Positions 22,001 to 33,494 of a DNA stretch of 64,000 nt are shown here, in pieces. Position 1 is the stretch's first letter. The number at the start of each line of letters is the position of its first letter. Origin of the DNA: Phymorhynchus buccinoides (taxonomy: Eukaryota > Mollusca > Gastropoda > Neogastropoda > Raphitomidae); contig CM065689.1 in the NCBI GenBank assembly GCA_017654935.2, positions 60,916,600 to 60,980,599 on the forward strand. The letters are read 5' to 3'. The notes beneath the pieces are model-generated. The model did not search any database. It saw only the letters and a program-made list of their open reading frames with translations, and was not told the origin of the DNA. Made by a program: the position numbers and the translations under genes.

Positions 22001-25000
22001 GTAGTAGCATTTTAGCTTACGTAGCCTAAACTACCAAACGGTCATCATCAACTGTTCAATAGTTTAGGCTATGTAAACTAAAACACTACTACTCAAAAAC
22101 TGCTGCACATCAGCAGCCGTTCATTAGTTTAGGCTATGTTAAGGAAACATCATCAAAAGCATCAACATCAACCGTTCACTAGATTAGGTTATGAAAACTA
22201 AAACATGAGTACTACTCAAAGGCTCATGCACACTACTATCATCCAGTCAGTAGTTTAGGTTTTGTTAAAATGACATTACCAAGAGCATCAGCAGCAGCAG
22301 CAGCCGTTCGGTAGTTTAGGCTATGTAAACAAAACTCCACTACACAAAGATTGCTGCTCATCATCATCATCATGTCGTTTGGTAGTTTAGGTTATGTAAA
22401 CTAAAATGCTACTACTCAAAGGTTGTTGAATATTATCATCATCCGTTCAGTAGATTAGGCTATGTCAAGATGATATCATCAAGAGCGTTGTCTTCATCAA
22501 CCGTTCAGTAGTTTGGGCTATGTCAAGGTGACATCTCCAAGAGCATCATTGTCATCATCAGTCGTTCAGTAGTTTGGGTTATGTAAATGAAAACGCTACT
22601 ACTCAAAGGCTGCTGTGCTTAATCTTAATCCGTTCACTGGTTTAGGCTATGTCAAGATGGCATTACCAAAAGCATCATCATCGTCAGCCATTCAGTAGTT
22701 TAGGTTATGTAAACTAAAACATTACTACTTCTCAAAGATTGCTGCACATCAACATCATCCGTTCAGATGATTAGGCTAGGTAAGCTAAAACACTACTACT
22801 ACTCAAAGGTTGCTGCGCATCATCATCATCCATTCAGTAGTTTAGGTTATGTCAAGATGAAATTACCAAGAGAATCATCATCATCATCATCATCGTCATC
22901 CGTTCAGTTGTTTAGATTGTGTCAACTAAAGCGCTACTACTGCTGAAATGCTGCTGCACATCATCATCATCATCCATGTCAAGATGACACTACCAAGAGT
23001 ATTATCATCATCAACAACCATTCAGTAGCTTAAGTTGTTTAAACTGAAACATTAGAACTACTCAAAACCGCTGCACATCATCATAATCTGTTCAGTAGTC
23101 TAGGCTATGTAAACTAAAACACTAACACTCAAAGGTTGCTGCGCTTCATCATAATCCGTTCAGTAGTTTAGATTATGTAAACTGAAACACTACTACTCAA
23201 AGGTTGCTGCACATCATCAACCGTTCAGTAGTTTAGGCTATGTAAACTAAGCACTAATACTCAAAGGTTGCTGCGCTTCATCATAATCCGTTCAGTAATT
23301 TAGGCTTTGTCAAGGTGTCATCATCGAGAGCATCATCACCAGCTGTTCAGTAGCTTAGACTATGAAAACTAAAACACTAAAGGCTGATGCGCATCGTCAT
23401 CATCCGTTCGCTAGTTTAGGCTATGTAAAGATAATGTTGCCAAGAGAATCATCATCACCATTATCCATTCCGCATTTTAGACTATGTAAACAAAAACACT
23501 ATTACTCAAAAGTTGCTTCACGTCATCGTCATTCATTCGGTAGTTTAGGGTATGTAAGCTAAAACGCTATTAATCAAAGGCTGTTGTACATTATCATCAT
23601 CCGTTCAGTAGTTTAGGCTATGTAAACGAAAACACTACTACTCAAAGGCTGCTACACGTTATCATCATCCGTTTGGTAGTTTAGGTTTTTGTAAAGATAA
23701 TATCAGCAAGAGCATCATCATCATCATCAACCGTTTGGTAGCTTAGGATATATATACACAAAAACAATACTGCTACTCAAAGCTGTTGTGCATTATTATC
23801 ATCCATTCGGTAGTTTAGGATATGTCAAGACTACATCGTCAAGAGCATCATCAGCAGTCGTTCACAAGTTTAGGCTATGGAAACGAAAACGCTATTACCG
23901 CTCAAAGGCTGATGTGCATCATCATCATCATCATCCTTCCATTAGTTTAGGCTATGCAAAAACTAGGTTTTGTAAAGGTAACATCACCAAGAGCATCAGC
24001 ACCAACAGCAGCAGCCGTTGACAAGTTTAGGCTATGTAAACGAAAACACTACTACCGCTCAAAGGCTGATGCGCATAATCATCATCATGCTTTCATTAGC
24101 TTAGGCTATGTAAAAAAACTAGGTTTTGTAAAGGTAACATCACCAAGATCATCAGCACTGTCATCAGTCATTTAGTACTTTAGGCTATGTAAACGAAAAT
24201 GCCGCTACTCAAAGGTTGCTGCGCATAATCATCATCCATTCACTAGTTTAGGTTTTATAAAGGTAACATCACCAAGAGCATCATCATCATCAACAGTCGT
24301 ACACGAGATTAGGCTATGTAAACGAAAATGCTACTACCACTCAAAGGCTGCTGCGCATCATCATCATCATCCTTTCACTAGTTTAGGCTATGCATAAGCT
24401 AGGTTTTGTAAAGGTAACATCACCAAGAGCATCATTAGCAGCAGCAGCAGTCATTCACTAGTTCAGGCTACGTACACGAAAACACGACTACCACTCAAAG
24501 GCTGCTGCGCATCATCATCATCATACTTTCACTAGTTTAGGCAATGTAAAATAAAACACTACTGCTACTCAAAGGCTGCTTATCATCATCCATTCAGTAG
24601 TTTAGGTTATATCAAGGTAACATCATCATCACTGTCATCAGTCATTTAGTACTTTAGGCTATGTAAACGAAAATGCCGCTACTCAAAGGTTGTTGCGCAT
24701 AATCATCATCCGTTCACTAGCTTAGGTTTTGTAAAGGTAACATCACCAAGAGCATCAGCAGCAGCAGCAGCAGTCGTTCACAAGTTTAGGTCATGTAAAC
24801 GAAAACACGACTACCACTCAAAGGCTGCTGCGCATCATCATCATCATCATCCTTTCACCGGTTTAGGCTATGTAAACAAAACCCCTACTACTCAAAGGTT
24901 GTTGAACATCATCATCATCCGTTCAGTAGTTTGGGCTTGTCAAGGTGACATCATCAAGAGCATTGTCTTCATCAACTGTTCAATAGTTTAGGCTATGTAA

Positions 25001-25170
25001 ATGAAAATGCCACTACTCAAAGGTTGCTGCGCATAATCATCATCCGTTCACTAGCTTAGGTTGTGTAAAGGAAACATCACCAAGATCAGCAGCATCAGCA
25101 GTCATCCAGTAGCTTAGGCTATGTAAACAAAAAACGTGACTACCACTCAAAGGTTGCTACGCATCATCAT

Positions 25171-25211
<41 letters not shown>

Positions 25212-28177
25212 GCAGCCGTTTGGTAGTTTAGGCTACGTAAACTAAAATGCTACTACTCAAAGGTTGTTGAACATCATCATCATCATCCATTCAGTAGTTT
25301 GGGCTATGTCAAGATGACATCATCAAGAGCATTGTCATCACGAGCCGTTCAGTAGTTTAGGCTATATAAAAACTAAAACGCTGCTACGCATTAACATCAC
25401 CCGCGCTATTCAGTTGTTTAGGCTATGTGAATTGAAACACGACAACTCAAAGGCTGCTGCGCATCGTCATCATCCGTTCAGCAGCTTAGGTTATGTCAAA
25501 ATAACATTACCAAGAGTATCATCATCATCAGTCGTTCAGTAGTTTAGGCTTTGTAAACAAAAACATTACTACCACTCAAAGATTGCTGCATGTCAACATC
25601 ATCAGTACAGTAGTTTAGGCTATGTAAACTAAAACACTAACACTCAAATGTTGCTGTGCTTCATCATAATCCGTTCAGTAGCTTAGGTTATTTAAAGTAA
25701 AACACTACTACTTAAAGGTTGCTGCACATCATCATCATCATGATCCGTTCAATAGATTAGGTTATATCAAGGAAACATCGCCAAGAGCATCATCATCATC
25801 AGCTGTTCAGTAGTTTAGGCTATGTAAGCTAAAACATGACTGCGACTCAAAGGCTGCTGCGCATTATCATCAGCCGTTCAGTAGTTTAGGCTATGCAAAG
25901 GTAACATCACCAATATCATCATCAGCAGTTGTTCAGTAGTTTAGGCTATGTAAACGAAAACGCTACTGCTACTCAAAGACTGCTAATCATCATCCATTCG
26001 GTAGTTTAGGCTATGTCAAGGTGACATCATCGAGAGCATCAGCAGCAGCAGCAGCAGCAATATCCATTTAGTATTTTAAGCTATGTAAAGATAACATTGC
26101 CAAGAGCATCATCATTGTCATCAACCATTCAGTAGTTTAGACTATGTAAACTAAAACGTTACTACTACTCCTCAAAGGTTGTTGCACACAGTGTTCTTCT
26201 TCTTCTCCCAAACAATCAATAAAGCGTAAGGAGCCTGATGTAGAAAATGCTGACGCATTGACAGCCGTCAGCTTATTAGTAGGAAGAGAGGTAATCAATA
26301 CTGACACCTTCAATGTTGCTTAAACAGACCCTGGTGTTTCGTGTCTATCATCATAACTTGTTTACTATCAACCAACAATGTAAAAACGTGTAAATTAAAG
26401 TGGCAGCAACAACATTCAACATCTTCATCTCTATGTTCTCACCTAATTTAACAAAGATAACTTTTTTTAAACAAAGTCATCCTCAAAGTGCATTAAACAA
26501 ACAAACAAAAATGTGTTTGTAACTACAAGCAATCCTCTTCCTCATTATTCTCCTTATTATCATCATCATGCTGGCAGAAATCTCTTTAATACCCCACTAA
26601 AAAAGTCAACTAAACGTGAATAAAGAATAAAACCACCTTTGTTTGAGTCTGAACTAGAATGTTCTTCTTTCTTTACCTTCACTCCACTGACTGTCTATTT
26701 TTGTTTTATTCCTTGACTGTCTTTCTGTCTCTTCTCTCTTGATAGGATGTGTGTGCCTATGTCAAAGACTGTGTCCACATGCGTGTGTCAGTGTTTGTAT
26801 GCATGTAATAAGTATTGATATCATGTTGATTTCCGTCTGTCTGTCTTCCCTTCCATGTCTTCCCCTATAATGTACCCAACCCTTTCTTAACTACAGGTGG
26901 TAGTAAAAAGGTCACCCGCCTCATCTTCTATCTTCATTCTTTTATACAGTGTCACTAGCAAAAAACACACACACAAAAAACAACAACAACTCAGCAGTAA
27001 TAAAACCCAGTGTCTGCCATAAACAATACCTTCATGCAAAGGTCAATCACCGGAGGAACTCGCTTTTGCGCTGAATGGGAAGAAAAAACAACAACCCAGG
27101 GACAGGTTCATGACCTTGCGGGTCACTATAACCTTTTCGTGTCAGTCACCTTCGACCTTGACCTCATTTGCATACGACCCTGAGTGCGTGCCAAGGTTGG
27201 TTGAAAAAACAAAACATGTGTTCTCTGTTTTCAAGATAAGGTGTCTGAGATTTAGGTTTATCCCTCTGTTTTAATGTTGTTGCTTAAACAGACCCTGGTG
27301 TTTTTGTGTCTATCATCATAACTTGTTCACTATCAACCAACACTTTCAACTGTGTGATTTGTTTTTTAACAGCAACATTCATCATCATCTTTACCTCTAT
27401 TCTCATCTAGTTTCATAAAGAACATTTTTAATTGATTGTCATCCTCAAATTGAACAAAACATGTATAGTTGTATTTGTCATTACAAGCAAAACAATCATC
27501 ATCATCATCATCACGCTGACAGAAATCTCTTTAATACAAACAAAAAAAAGTCAAATAAAAGGAAAGAATAAATAAAACAACTTTTGTTTGAGTTTAAACC
27601 AGAATGTTCTTCTTTCTTTACCTTCAGTCCACTGACTGTCTATTTTTGTTTTATTCCTTGACTGTCTTTCTGTCTTGATAAAATGTGTGATTGTGTCTGC
27701 ATGCGTGTGTATGTGTTTGTATGCGTGTAAAAAGTATTGATTCTATTTTGCTTTCTGTCTGTATGCCTGTCCCTTTCCAAGTCTTTCCCCTTCTCCCGGC
27801 TATAATATATTCAACCTTTCTTTACTACGGGTGGTGGTAAAAGGTCACTCGCCTCATCTTCTATCTACATTTATAATATCAACAGTGGTGCGAGCAACAA
27901 CAACAACAACAAAAAAGTAGTAATACAACCATGGGTGTTCCATAAAAAAACAACCTACCTTCCTGCAAAGGTCAATCAATACCGCTTGCGTATCACCGGA
28001 GGAACTCCCTCTTGCGCGCAGATAGGAGAGGGAAAACAACAAGCCAGGGACAGGTTCATGACCTTGCGGGTCACTATGACCTTTTAATGTCAGTCACCTT
28101 CGTCCTTGACCTCATTTGCATACAACCTTGAGCACGCGCCAAGGTCAACACGGGACGATCTACCGAGTATAAACTAC
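19075..28177. mobile_element. Giant (9.1 kb) non-coding foldback element
   Basis: Ends are perfect inverted repeats starting GTAGTTTATACTCGG. They are flanked by an 8-bp direct repeat TCACAGCA at 19067-19074 and 28178-28185, a convincing target-site duplication inside a retroelement endonuclease. Left arm 19075-22041 (2967 bp) pairs co-linearly with right arm 25216-28177 (2962 bp). The loop 22042-25215 (about 3.2 kb) consists of the same tandem repeats as the inner arms, in right-arm orientation. Each arm has about 2 kb of outer sequence (two diverged direct units of about 950 bp, starting near 19108 and 20050 on the left) and about 1 kb of tandem repeats. No transposase or other gene is seen, so it must be mobilised in trans. 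An 8-bp duplication fits hAT or P-type transposases; the architecture recalls Galileo and Foldback elements of flies. The class assignment is inference. Confidence 0.88.
21062..26190. repeat. Inverted tandem-repeat core with a conserved 20-bp motif
   Basis: The motif CATAGCCTAAACTACTGAAC recurs about every 65-75 bp in this orientation from 21100 to 22030 and, reversed (GTTCAGTAGTTTAGGCTATG), from 22055 to 26150. Between motifs two spacer types alternate. One has GATGATG plus GCTCTTGGxxATGTTACCTT. The other has GCGCAGCAGCCTTTGAGTAGTAG plus GTTTTAGTTTA. The repeat period is therefore about 140 bp per pair. Orientation flips once, at about 22043. His/Gly-rich open frames here are artefacts. Confidence 0.92.
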
Positions 28178-28185
28178 TCACAGCA

Positions 28186-28915
28186 TAGATGATTCAATTC
28201 GATGATGGATGCTGCAATCCTTGAATCGAAAGAAATATTCCTTTTTGGTGATTTCAATATTGATCTAGCATTGTCCGGGACTAAATGGAAACAAATGTAT
28301 GCACTGTATGGACTAGAACAATTAATTGACATTCCAACTCGTATCACCGATCATTCAAAAACTGTAATCGACCACATTTATGTTACCAGTAAAGCCAATA
28401 TTATAGAAACGTCTTCTGTACAAACCTGTTGTAGTGACCATTCCTCTGTTTGCATAAAATGGATGAAAAATTCCTAAGTCTGGCCATAAAGAAATATTTT
28501 ACAGGTGCTTTAGGAGTTTTGACCAAAATTCTTTTCCACTTGATTTACTTAACTCGGATTTAGATTATGTGTATCAAATTAGAGACCCCGACGAAGCAGT
28601 TGATTTTTGGATTAATAAATTTCAAGAAATATATGACCGACAAGCCCCCTTAGTTAAAAAGAGAGTTAAACACACCAGAAAACCCCCTTGGATATCTAGT
28701 GATATTGAGAATGAAGGGTATAGAAGAGATAACTTACTAAATTCAAAAGACAAACAGGCTTCATCTCAGAATCAAAAAACAATCTGGAAAGCTATTAATC
28801 TTTTGACTAATAAAAACTATAATAATGCAGACCCAAATTTTTTTAATTTTTTTTGGAACACGGAACATTACTCAAGGCTAACGTTAACTGGTTTTGTTTC
28901 TGAGGTTCACAAATA
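28186..28915 (+). pseudogene. Non-LTR retrotransposon endonuclease C-terminal half and linker
   Basis: After the foldback target duplication the endonuclease resumes: KEIFLFGDFNIDL (catalytic GDFN region, near 28228), IDIPTRIT, then TCCSDHSSVCIKW (catalytic SDH, near 28430). A shifted frame then gives DYVYQIRDPDEAVDFWINKFQEIYDRQAPL and KKRVKHTRKPPWISSDI (near 28565-28705), the typical linker ahead of RT in non-LTR elements. It ends in a T-run near 28850, where a short repeat takes over. Frameshifted and dead. Confidence 0.8.
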
Positions 28916-29038
28916 AAGACACTGGACACAGAAAAGCTTTATCAAAGCAAACTATTCTGCATTTCAAATGCACTAACTTTTCAGTCCTTCAGAGTAGGGG
29001 TAGGGAGCTGGCTATTCACTGAGATTTTTCTTTCATGC

Positions 29039-29066
<28 letters not shown>
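28852..29066 (+). repeat. About 190-bp repeat ending in (TA)n (copy a)
   Basis: Starts GGAACACGGAACATTACTC, includes AGAAAAGCTTTATCAAAGC and ends GATTTTTCTTTCATGC followed by (TA)n. The same unit occurs at 52384-52598, 57956-58160, 58549-58760 and, 5'-truncated, 58797-58912. The ending resembles the tails of the PLEs in this window (GGATTT..TTTCTT then TA), so it may be a PLE-derived tail. Confidence 0.85.
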
Positions 29067-29069
<3 letters not shown>

Positions 29070-29099
29070 GGTTTGTGTGTGAGATTAAAATTGAAATTA

Positions 29100-29345
29100 T
29101 GAAGGGGAAAGGAACTTTTTGAACAGATGAGTCTTAAGGCCAGACTTGAATGCAGACAGGGACAAAGCGGACCGGAGGTAGAAGGGGAGCGCTTTGGGTG
29201 CGCTTGGGTTCAGTTGCTTGAATGTTCTATTTTAATATTTGAGCTGTGATCTTATTTATTCACTGTTTATGTGTTACGTGCCACCACAGATGTATATCCA
29301 TTTTCTGGGACAATAAATTGTGTGACTTGTGACTTGTGTGTTCAA
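29100..29345 (+). repeat. Dispersed SINE/MITE-like repeat
   Basis: Contains GATGAGTCTTAAGGCCAGAC and GAGCGCTTTGGG, then a tail GACAATAAATTGTGTGACTTGTGACTT. The wording resembles short dispersed repeats common in mollusc DNA. It also occurs at about 52632-52880. The family is uncertain. Confidence 0.4.
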
Positions 29346-29770
29346 TTGGTATTTTACATACCACAGTGGAAAATGCGTTTTCTCGAAATAACTTATTGTC
29401 AAGTACCATAATCAAGGATGTAGAAGAAAATGTGTATGCTTGTCGATTCTATTTTACAGAACATAGCAACGGTTGTATGTGTGTCTAACATCAGCTGCCT
29501 TATCAAAATGATGCGTGATACTTGACTGGCAATCCAAGACACAGAATATGGCGAATGGGACTGAACATGCAGTTTAATGAACCATGAATTATTCTTTGTA
29601 GAACTTGTATTCTGTTGTGTTTCAAAATAGAAAGCCAGAACTGTAGATATTTATGTTTTTTGATTCATCGGAACCATAACAATTCAAGCATAAAAATGAG
29701 CTCAGGCACGGGTATCACGCTTTGACTGTCTAAAATGGTTTACCTACTTTTATCGTGGTGTTCTCTACAC
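29346..29770. other. Non-coding, nothing recognised
   Basis: AT-rich intron DNA of the - strand gene, with no repeat or exon signature. Confidence 0.4.
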
Positions 29771-30345
29771 ATGGCTCTATAGACACAGGGCACAGTGACC
29801 TCATCGTAATGTCCACTGACCTTTGTCCTCATCGTAATGTCCACTGACCTTTGTCCTGGTGTTCTCTCCACATGGCCTTGTAGAAGCATGGCACAGTGAC
29901 CTCATCGTAATGTCCACTGACCTTTGACCTGGTGTTCTCTCCACATGGCCTTGTAGAAGCATGGCACATTGACCTCATCGTAATGTCCACTGACCTTTGT
30001 CTTGGTGTTCTCTCCACATGGCTTTATAGACAAAGGGCACAGTGACCTCATCGTAATGACCTTTGACCTGGTGTTCTCTCCATATGGCTTTATAGACACA
30101 GGGCACAGTGACCTCATCGTAATGACCACTGACCTTTGATCTGGTGTTCTCTCCACATGGCTTTATAGACAAAGGGCACAGTGACCTCATCGTAATGTCC
30201 ACTGACCTTTGACCTGGTGTTCTCCATATGGCTTTATAGACAAAGGGCACAGTGACCTCATCGTAATGTCCACTGACCTTTGACCTTTTGTTCTCTCCAC
30301 ATGGCTTTATAGACACAGGGCACAGTGATCTCATCGTAATGTTCC
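29771..30345 (-). repeat. 73-bp minisatellite, about nine units, derived from exon end plus donor
   Basis: CTCATCGTAATG recurs near 29801, 29827, 29901, 29974, 30048, 30115, 30187, 30260 and 30331, mostly at intervals of 71-74 bp. Shorter intervals (26 and 67 bp) mark partial units. On the - strand each unit reads like the 3' end of the exon at 30278-30452, with a YKAMWRE coding stretch and a GGTCAGTGG donor-like end. Perfect TGACCTTTGACCT motifs (DR1 of AGGTCA) lie at 29918-29930, 30057-30069, 30203-30215 and 30274-30286. Confidence 0.9.
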
Positions 30346-30452
30346 AGACGTAAGCCAGCCTGTTGTACAGCAGACCCCTGTCTCTCAAAGGGACTCTTCA
30401 TCTGGGCTTCGTCTCGGATGCACATTTTCGCTGTACAGCCTTCAAACTCTTC
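30278..30452 (-). CDS. Penultimate coding exon, methyltransferase-like protein (- strand, block R copy 1)
   Basis: 175 nt, phase 0 in and phase 1 out, acceptor CATTTTTAG just above 30452, donor AAAG|GTCAGTGG. It encodes EEFEGC, MKSPFERQGSAV and QQAGLRLEHYDEITVPC. Length, phase and borders equal those of 1611-1785, with several substitutions. It splices in phase to 16426-16652. The donor lies inside the first unit of the 73-bp minisatellite, so several near-identical donors follow in the intron and could compete. No earlier exon is found to the right of it. Confidence 0.58.
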
Positions 30453-30514
30453 CTAAAAATGAATAAATATAATTGTGATGCGATTTTAGCTGTACAGAGA
30501 ACCCCAACTCTCCC

Positions 30515-30724
30515 TTTTCACAAACTTCTTCTTCTTCTTCTCTGTTCCCAGGCCATGCTTATATTCTTTAGAGCAGTTCTGGGGCCGAGGTGCACTGTCT
30601 TCCGCAGCGTATCGATGGTTCTCCAGAACTTTTCTTGAAACACGTTCCCCTCTGGCCAGGTTTGATAACGGATGTCATGGTATGTTGGACAATCTTGAAT
30701 AATGTGCTCCAGGGGAAGTAACCC
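30515..30724 (-). pseudogene. C-terminal end of a non-LTR retrotransposon ORF2
   Basis: The - strand frame reads EHIIQDCPTYHDIRYQTWPEGNVFQEKFW, then TIDTLRKTVHLG, to a (GAA)n tail. This is the well-known end of I-like element polyproteins, where a 'HVLQSCPxY..LRxxxWPEG' stretch follows the RNase H domain. Only this end is present, so it is a severely 5'-truncated insertion. The second copy is at 54049-54258. Confidence 0.7.
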
Positions 30725-30860
30725 AAAAGGGCGCATTTTGGCAAATGACGATTTGGGCGCATAGCCCAAATGAGTGCGGGTGGTCGTATCCCATATGAGC
30801 GCGTATCTATCCTACAAGGCCGATATACGTATGTCCCAAAAGAGCGCATCTCAATCATAA
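30725..30860. repeat. Short degenerate repeats of 'CCCAAAWGAGCGC'
   Basis: CCCAAAAGGGCGC, CCCAAATGAGTGC, CCCATATGAGCGC and CCCAAAAGAGCGC occur within about 115 bp. Their origin is unknown; they are possibly the end of a small element. Confidence 0.5.
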
Positions 30861-31000
30861 TTCTTTAATTTCAAAAATCTACGAGAAAACAGCACATAAA
30901 AGAATTCCCCCCTAACCCTAACCTTACTATCTGCTAATAGACTAGAAAACACGCGCTCATGATGGGCTATGCACTGTTTTGGGAATCGCCGGCTCCAGGG

Positions 31001-31500
31001 NNNNNNNNNNNNNNNNNNNNNNNNNNNNNNNNNNNNNNNNNNNNNNNNNNNNNNNNNNNNNNNNNNNNNNNNNNNNNNNNNNNNNNNNNNNNNNNNNNNN
31101 NNNNNNNNNNNNNNNNNNNNNNNNNNNNNNNNNNNNNNNNNNNNNNNNNNNNNNNNNNNNNNNNNNNNNNNNNNNNNNNNNNNNNNNNNNNNNNNNNNNN
31201 NNNNNNNNNNNNNNNNNNNNNNNNNNNNNNNNNNNNNNNNNNNNNNNNNNNNNNNNNNNNNNNNNNNNNNNNNNNNNNNNNNNNNNNNNNNNNNNNNNNN
31301 NNNNNNNNNNNNNNNNNNNNNNNNNNNNNNNNNNNNNNNNNNNNNNNNNNNNNNNNNNNNNNNNNNNNNNNNNNNNNNNNNNNNNNNNNNNNNNNNNNNN
31401 NNNNNNNNNNNNNNNNNNNNNNNNNNNNNNNNNNNNNNNNNNNNNNNNNNNNNNNNNNNNNNNNNNNNNNNNNNNNNNNNNNNNNNNNNNNNNNNNNNNN
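31001..31500. other. Assembly gap, exactly 500 N
   Basis: A fixed-length gap of the kind scaffolding software inserts between contigs when distance is unknown. Its size carries no information. Open frames spanning it are meaningless. Confidence 0.99.
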
Positions 31501-31743
31501 ATGAGAGAGAGAGGATGTTGGGGGCGGGGGGGGGGAAGAAAGAAAGGCAGATTAGCAGACACGCAGAACAGAGGCAGCAGACAGAGACAACAAGACAGAG
31601 AGATTTAAAGAGATTATGTCAATGAAGATGCACACTCACAGAAATGCAAAGCCAGACAGGTATTCATAGATAATAGATAAGCAGGCACGTGGCCAATCCT
31701 AACAAAATAGAATAAACGCTCAAGCAAAGCGGCAATATTGGTC

Positions 31744-33090
31744 TTCTTTCTATGAAAATGAACAGTTCTGAAATCCCATCTACTTTTGATAAAGCCGAAG
31801 CATTTGCCGATTTGTTTGCAAACAAATAGTAGCATTGACAGCTGATCAACCGAAAATTAAAAAGACATCGTGAAAGGGGAAAAAAAGACATTTATAAAAG
31901 TCCACAACCAATAGAAGATCATTATTTAAGTACTCCTAGAACACTACAGGAAGGCAGAGAATGTCTCATTACTTTTTTTAAAAAAACATCAGTTCGGCTT
32001 AGATGGCATTTCCAATTAAATGTTAAGTCATCTTCCGCAAAATGTAATGTATTTTCTCTATTTTGTGTTTAATAAATGTTGGAGCGACGGTAAAATGCCT
32101 CTAATTTGGAAGAATTCTATTATTGTTCCAATTCATAAGAAGGGGAAGCCAATCAGAGATATAAACAGTTATCGACCTATTGCATTAACATCTTAATACA
32201 TGTAAATTGATGGAAAAGATTGTGTTAAAAAGACTAATTCATCATTGTAGTAAACATAGAGCATCATACCAATCAACCAAGCTGCATTCTAGACAGGCAG
32301 GTCCACAATAGAACATCTAGTCAAACTTACAACGCATGTAAAACATCAGTTTGCACGTCGTAAGAACGTACTTGAAAAAAAAATTGACATACGAAAAGCC
32401 TATGAACAAGTGTGGCACAGGCGGCTTTTGTATAAAATTAAAAATATTGGTATTAGTGGTAATAATTTTATGTACAATTATATTCAAGATTTTCTACATT
32501 GTAGGCATATTCAAACAAGAATAGAAAATACATATTCGAACCCTAGGCCTTTACAAATGGGTTTACCTCAAGGATCAGTAATTTCACCAGTATTGTTTAA
32601 TATTTTGATCTATGATCTGCCCAAAGGTCTTTCTAAAGATACAGAGTTAGCTCAGTTTGCTGACGATATATGCCTATGGATGAAAGTAACAATGAAACGA
32701 AATACTCCAGCAAGGTCACTGAATAATATTAAAAATAAATACCAACACGAACTTAATAAACGCAATATTTTTTAAAGTGAAAACGGGCTTTCTCTTTCAC
32801 CAGAAAAAAAAGAGATGCTTTTTAACTTTGGTTACGATCCAGATAAACTTCCAATTTTCATCTTAGATGGCATTGTTTTAAACTATATTAAAAGTGTCAA
32901 ATTCTTAGGTGTCATCTTAAGTAATAAACTAACATGGAATGATCATATTGTTTATATTTTAAACAAAGCAAGGAAAAGCTTTAACTGCCTTAAAATAGAT
33001 AGTAAACAATCTTGGGGGGACAAGATACTCAAAACTTTAACCATTTTAGCAACTGCCCTTAAATACGCTCTATGCTATGATATGCTCAAG
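31744..33090 (+). pseudogene. Reverse transcriptase fragment (block R copy 2)
   Basis: Same broken RT as 8380-9725 with motif B GLPQGSVISPVLFN and motif C FADDICLWMK. This copy keeps a few residues lost in copy 1: it has GNNFMYNYIQDF where copy 1 has GNMYNYIQDF, and it reads DKILKTLT in frame. Both are non-functional. Confidence 0.85.
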
Positions 33091-33494
33091 AAATATTTTT
33101 TAACCCTCTTGCATTTATGCCGCCCAAAACCGCCCAGCCGGAAGTTGCCTCTGTGTATTCAAACCGCCCAAAACCGCCAGTAGTTTGCCCCCACACTGAG
33201 AGCCCCTCTGATGGCATTTCCATAACGTACTAAGTTCTGGCTTGTTATTGCATTAACAAATTATTCACATCTTACGAATGTCTTGTGTTTCTGCAGATCG
33301 TTATGATGAAATATCGGTTTTCGTATGATTCCTTTTACCCCTTTGTCTTTCTCCTGTCACACACACACACACACACACACACACCACTAACACACACACA
33401 CACACACACACACACCACACACACACACATATCAAATCCAGTTGCATCAAATCTTCAAAATATGTTTTTGTCATTTACAGAAATGACTGCACCT

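Noticed and set aside
23362..24175. His/Ser-rich open frames in the foldback core (and 46897-47710)
   Set aside because: They are translations of the tandem repeat, shift frame from unit to unit and have no family features.
21062..26190. Regularly spaced repeats suggestive of a CRISPR array
   Set aside because: This is eukaryotic DNA; spacers are themselves repeated and low-complexity, the array inverts once, and no cas genes are present.
30905..30925. CCCTAACCCTAACC, a telomere-like sequence
   Set aside because: Only two units, embedded in ordinary sequence and present in both copies of block R; no longer array.
30957..31625. Long open frames across 31001-31500 on both strands
   Set aside because: They are read through the run of N and contain no real codons.
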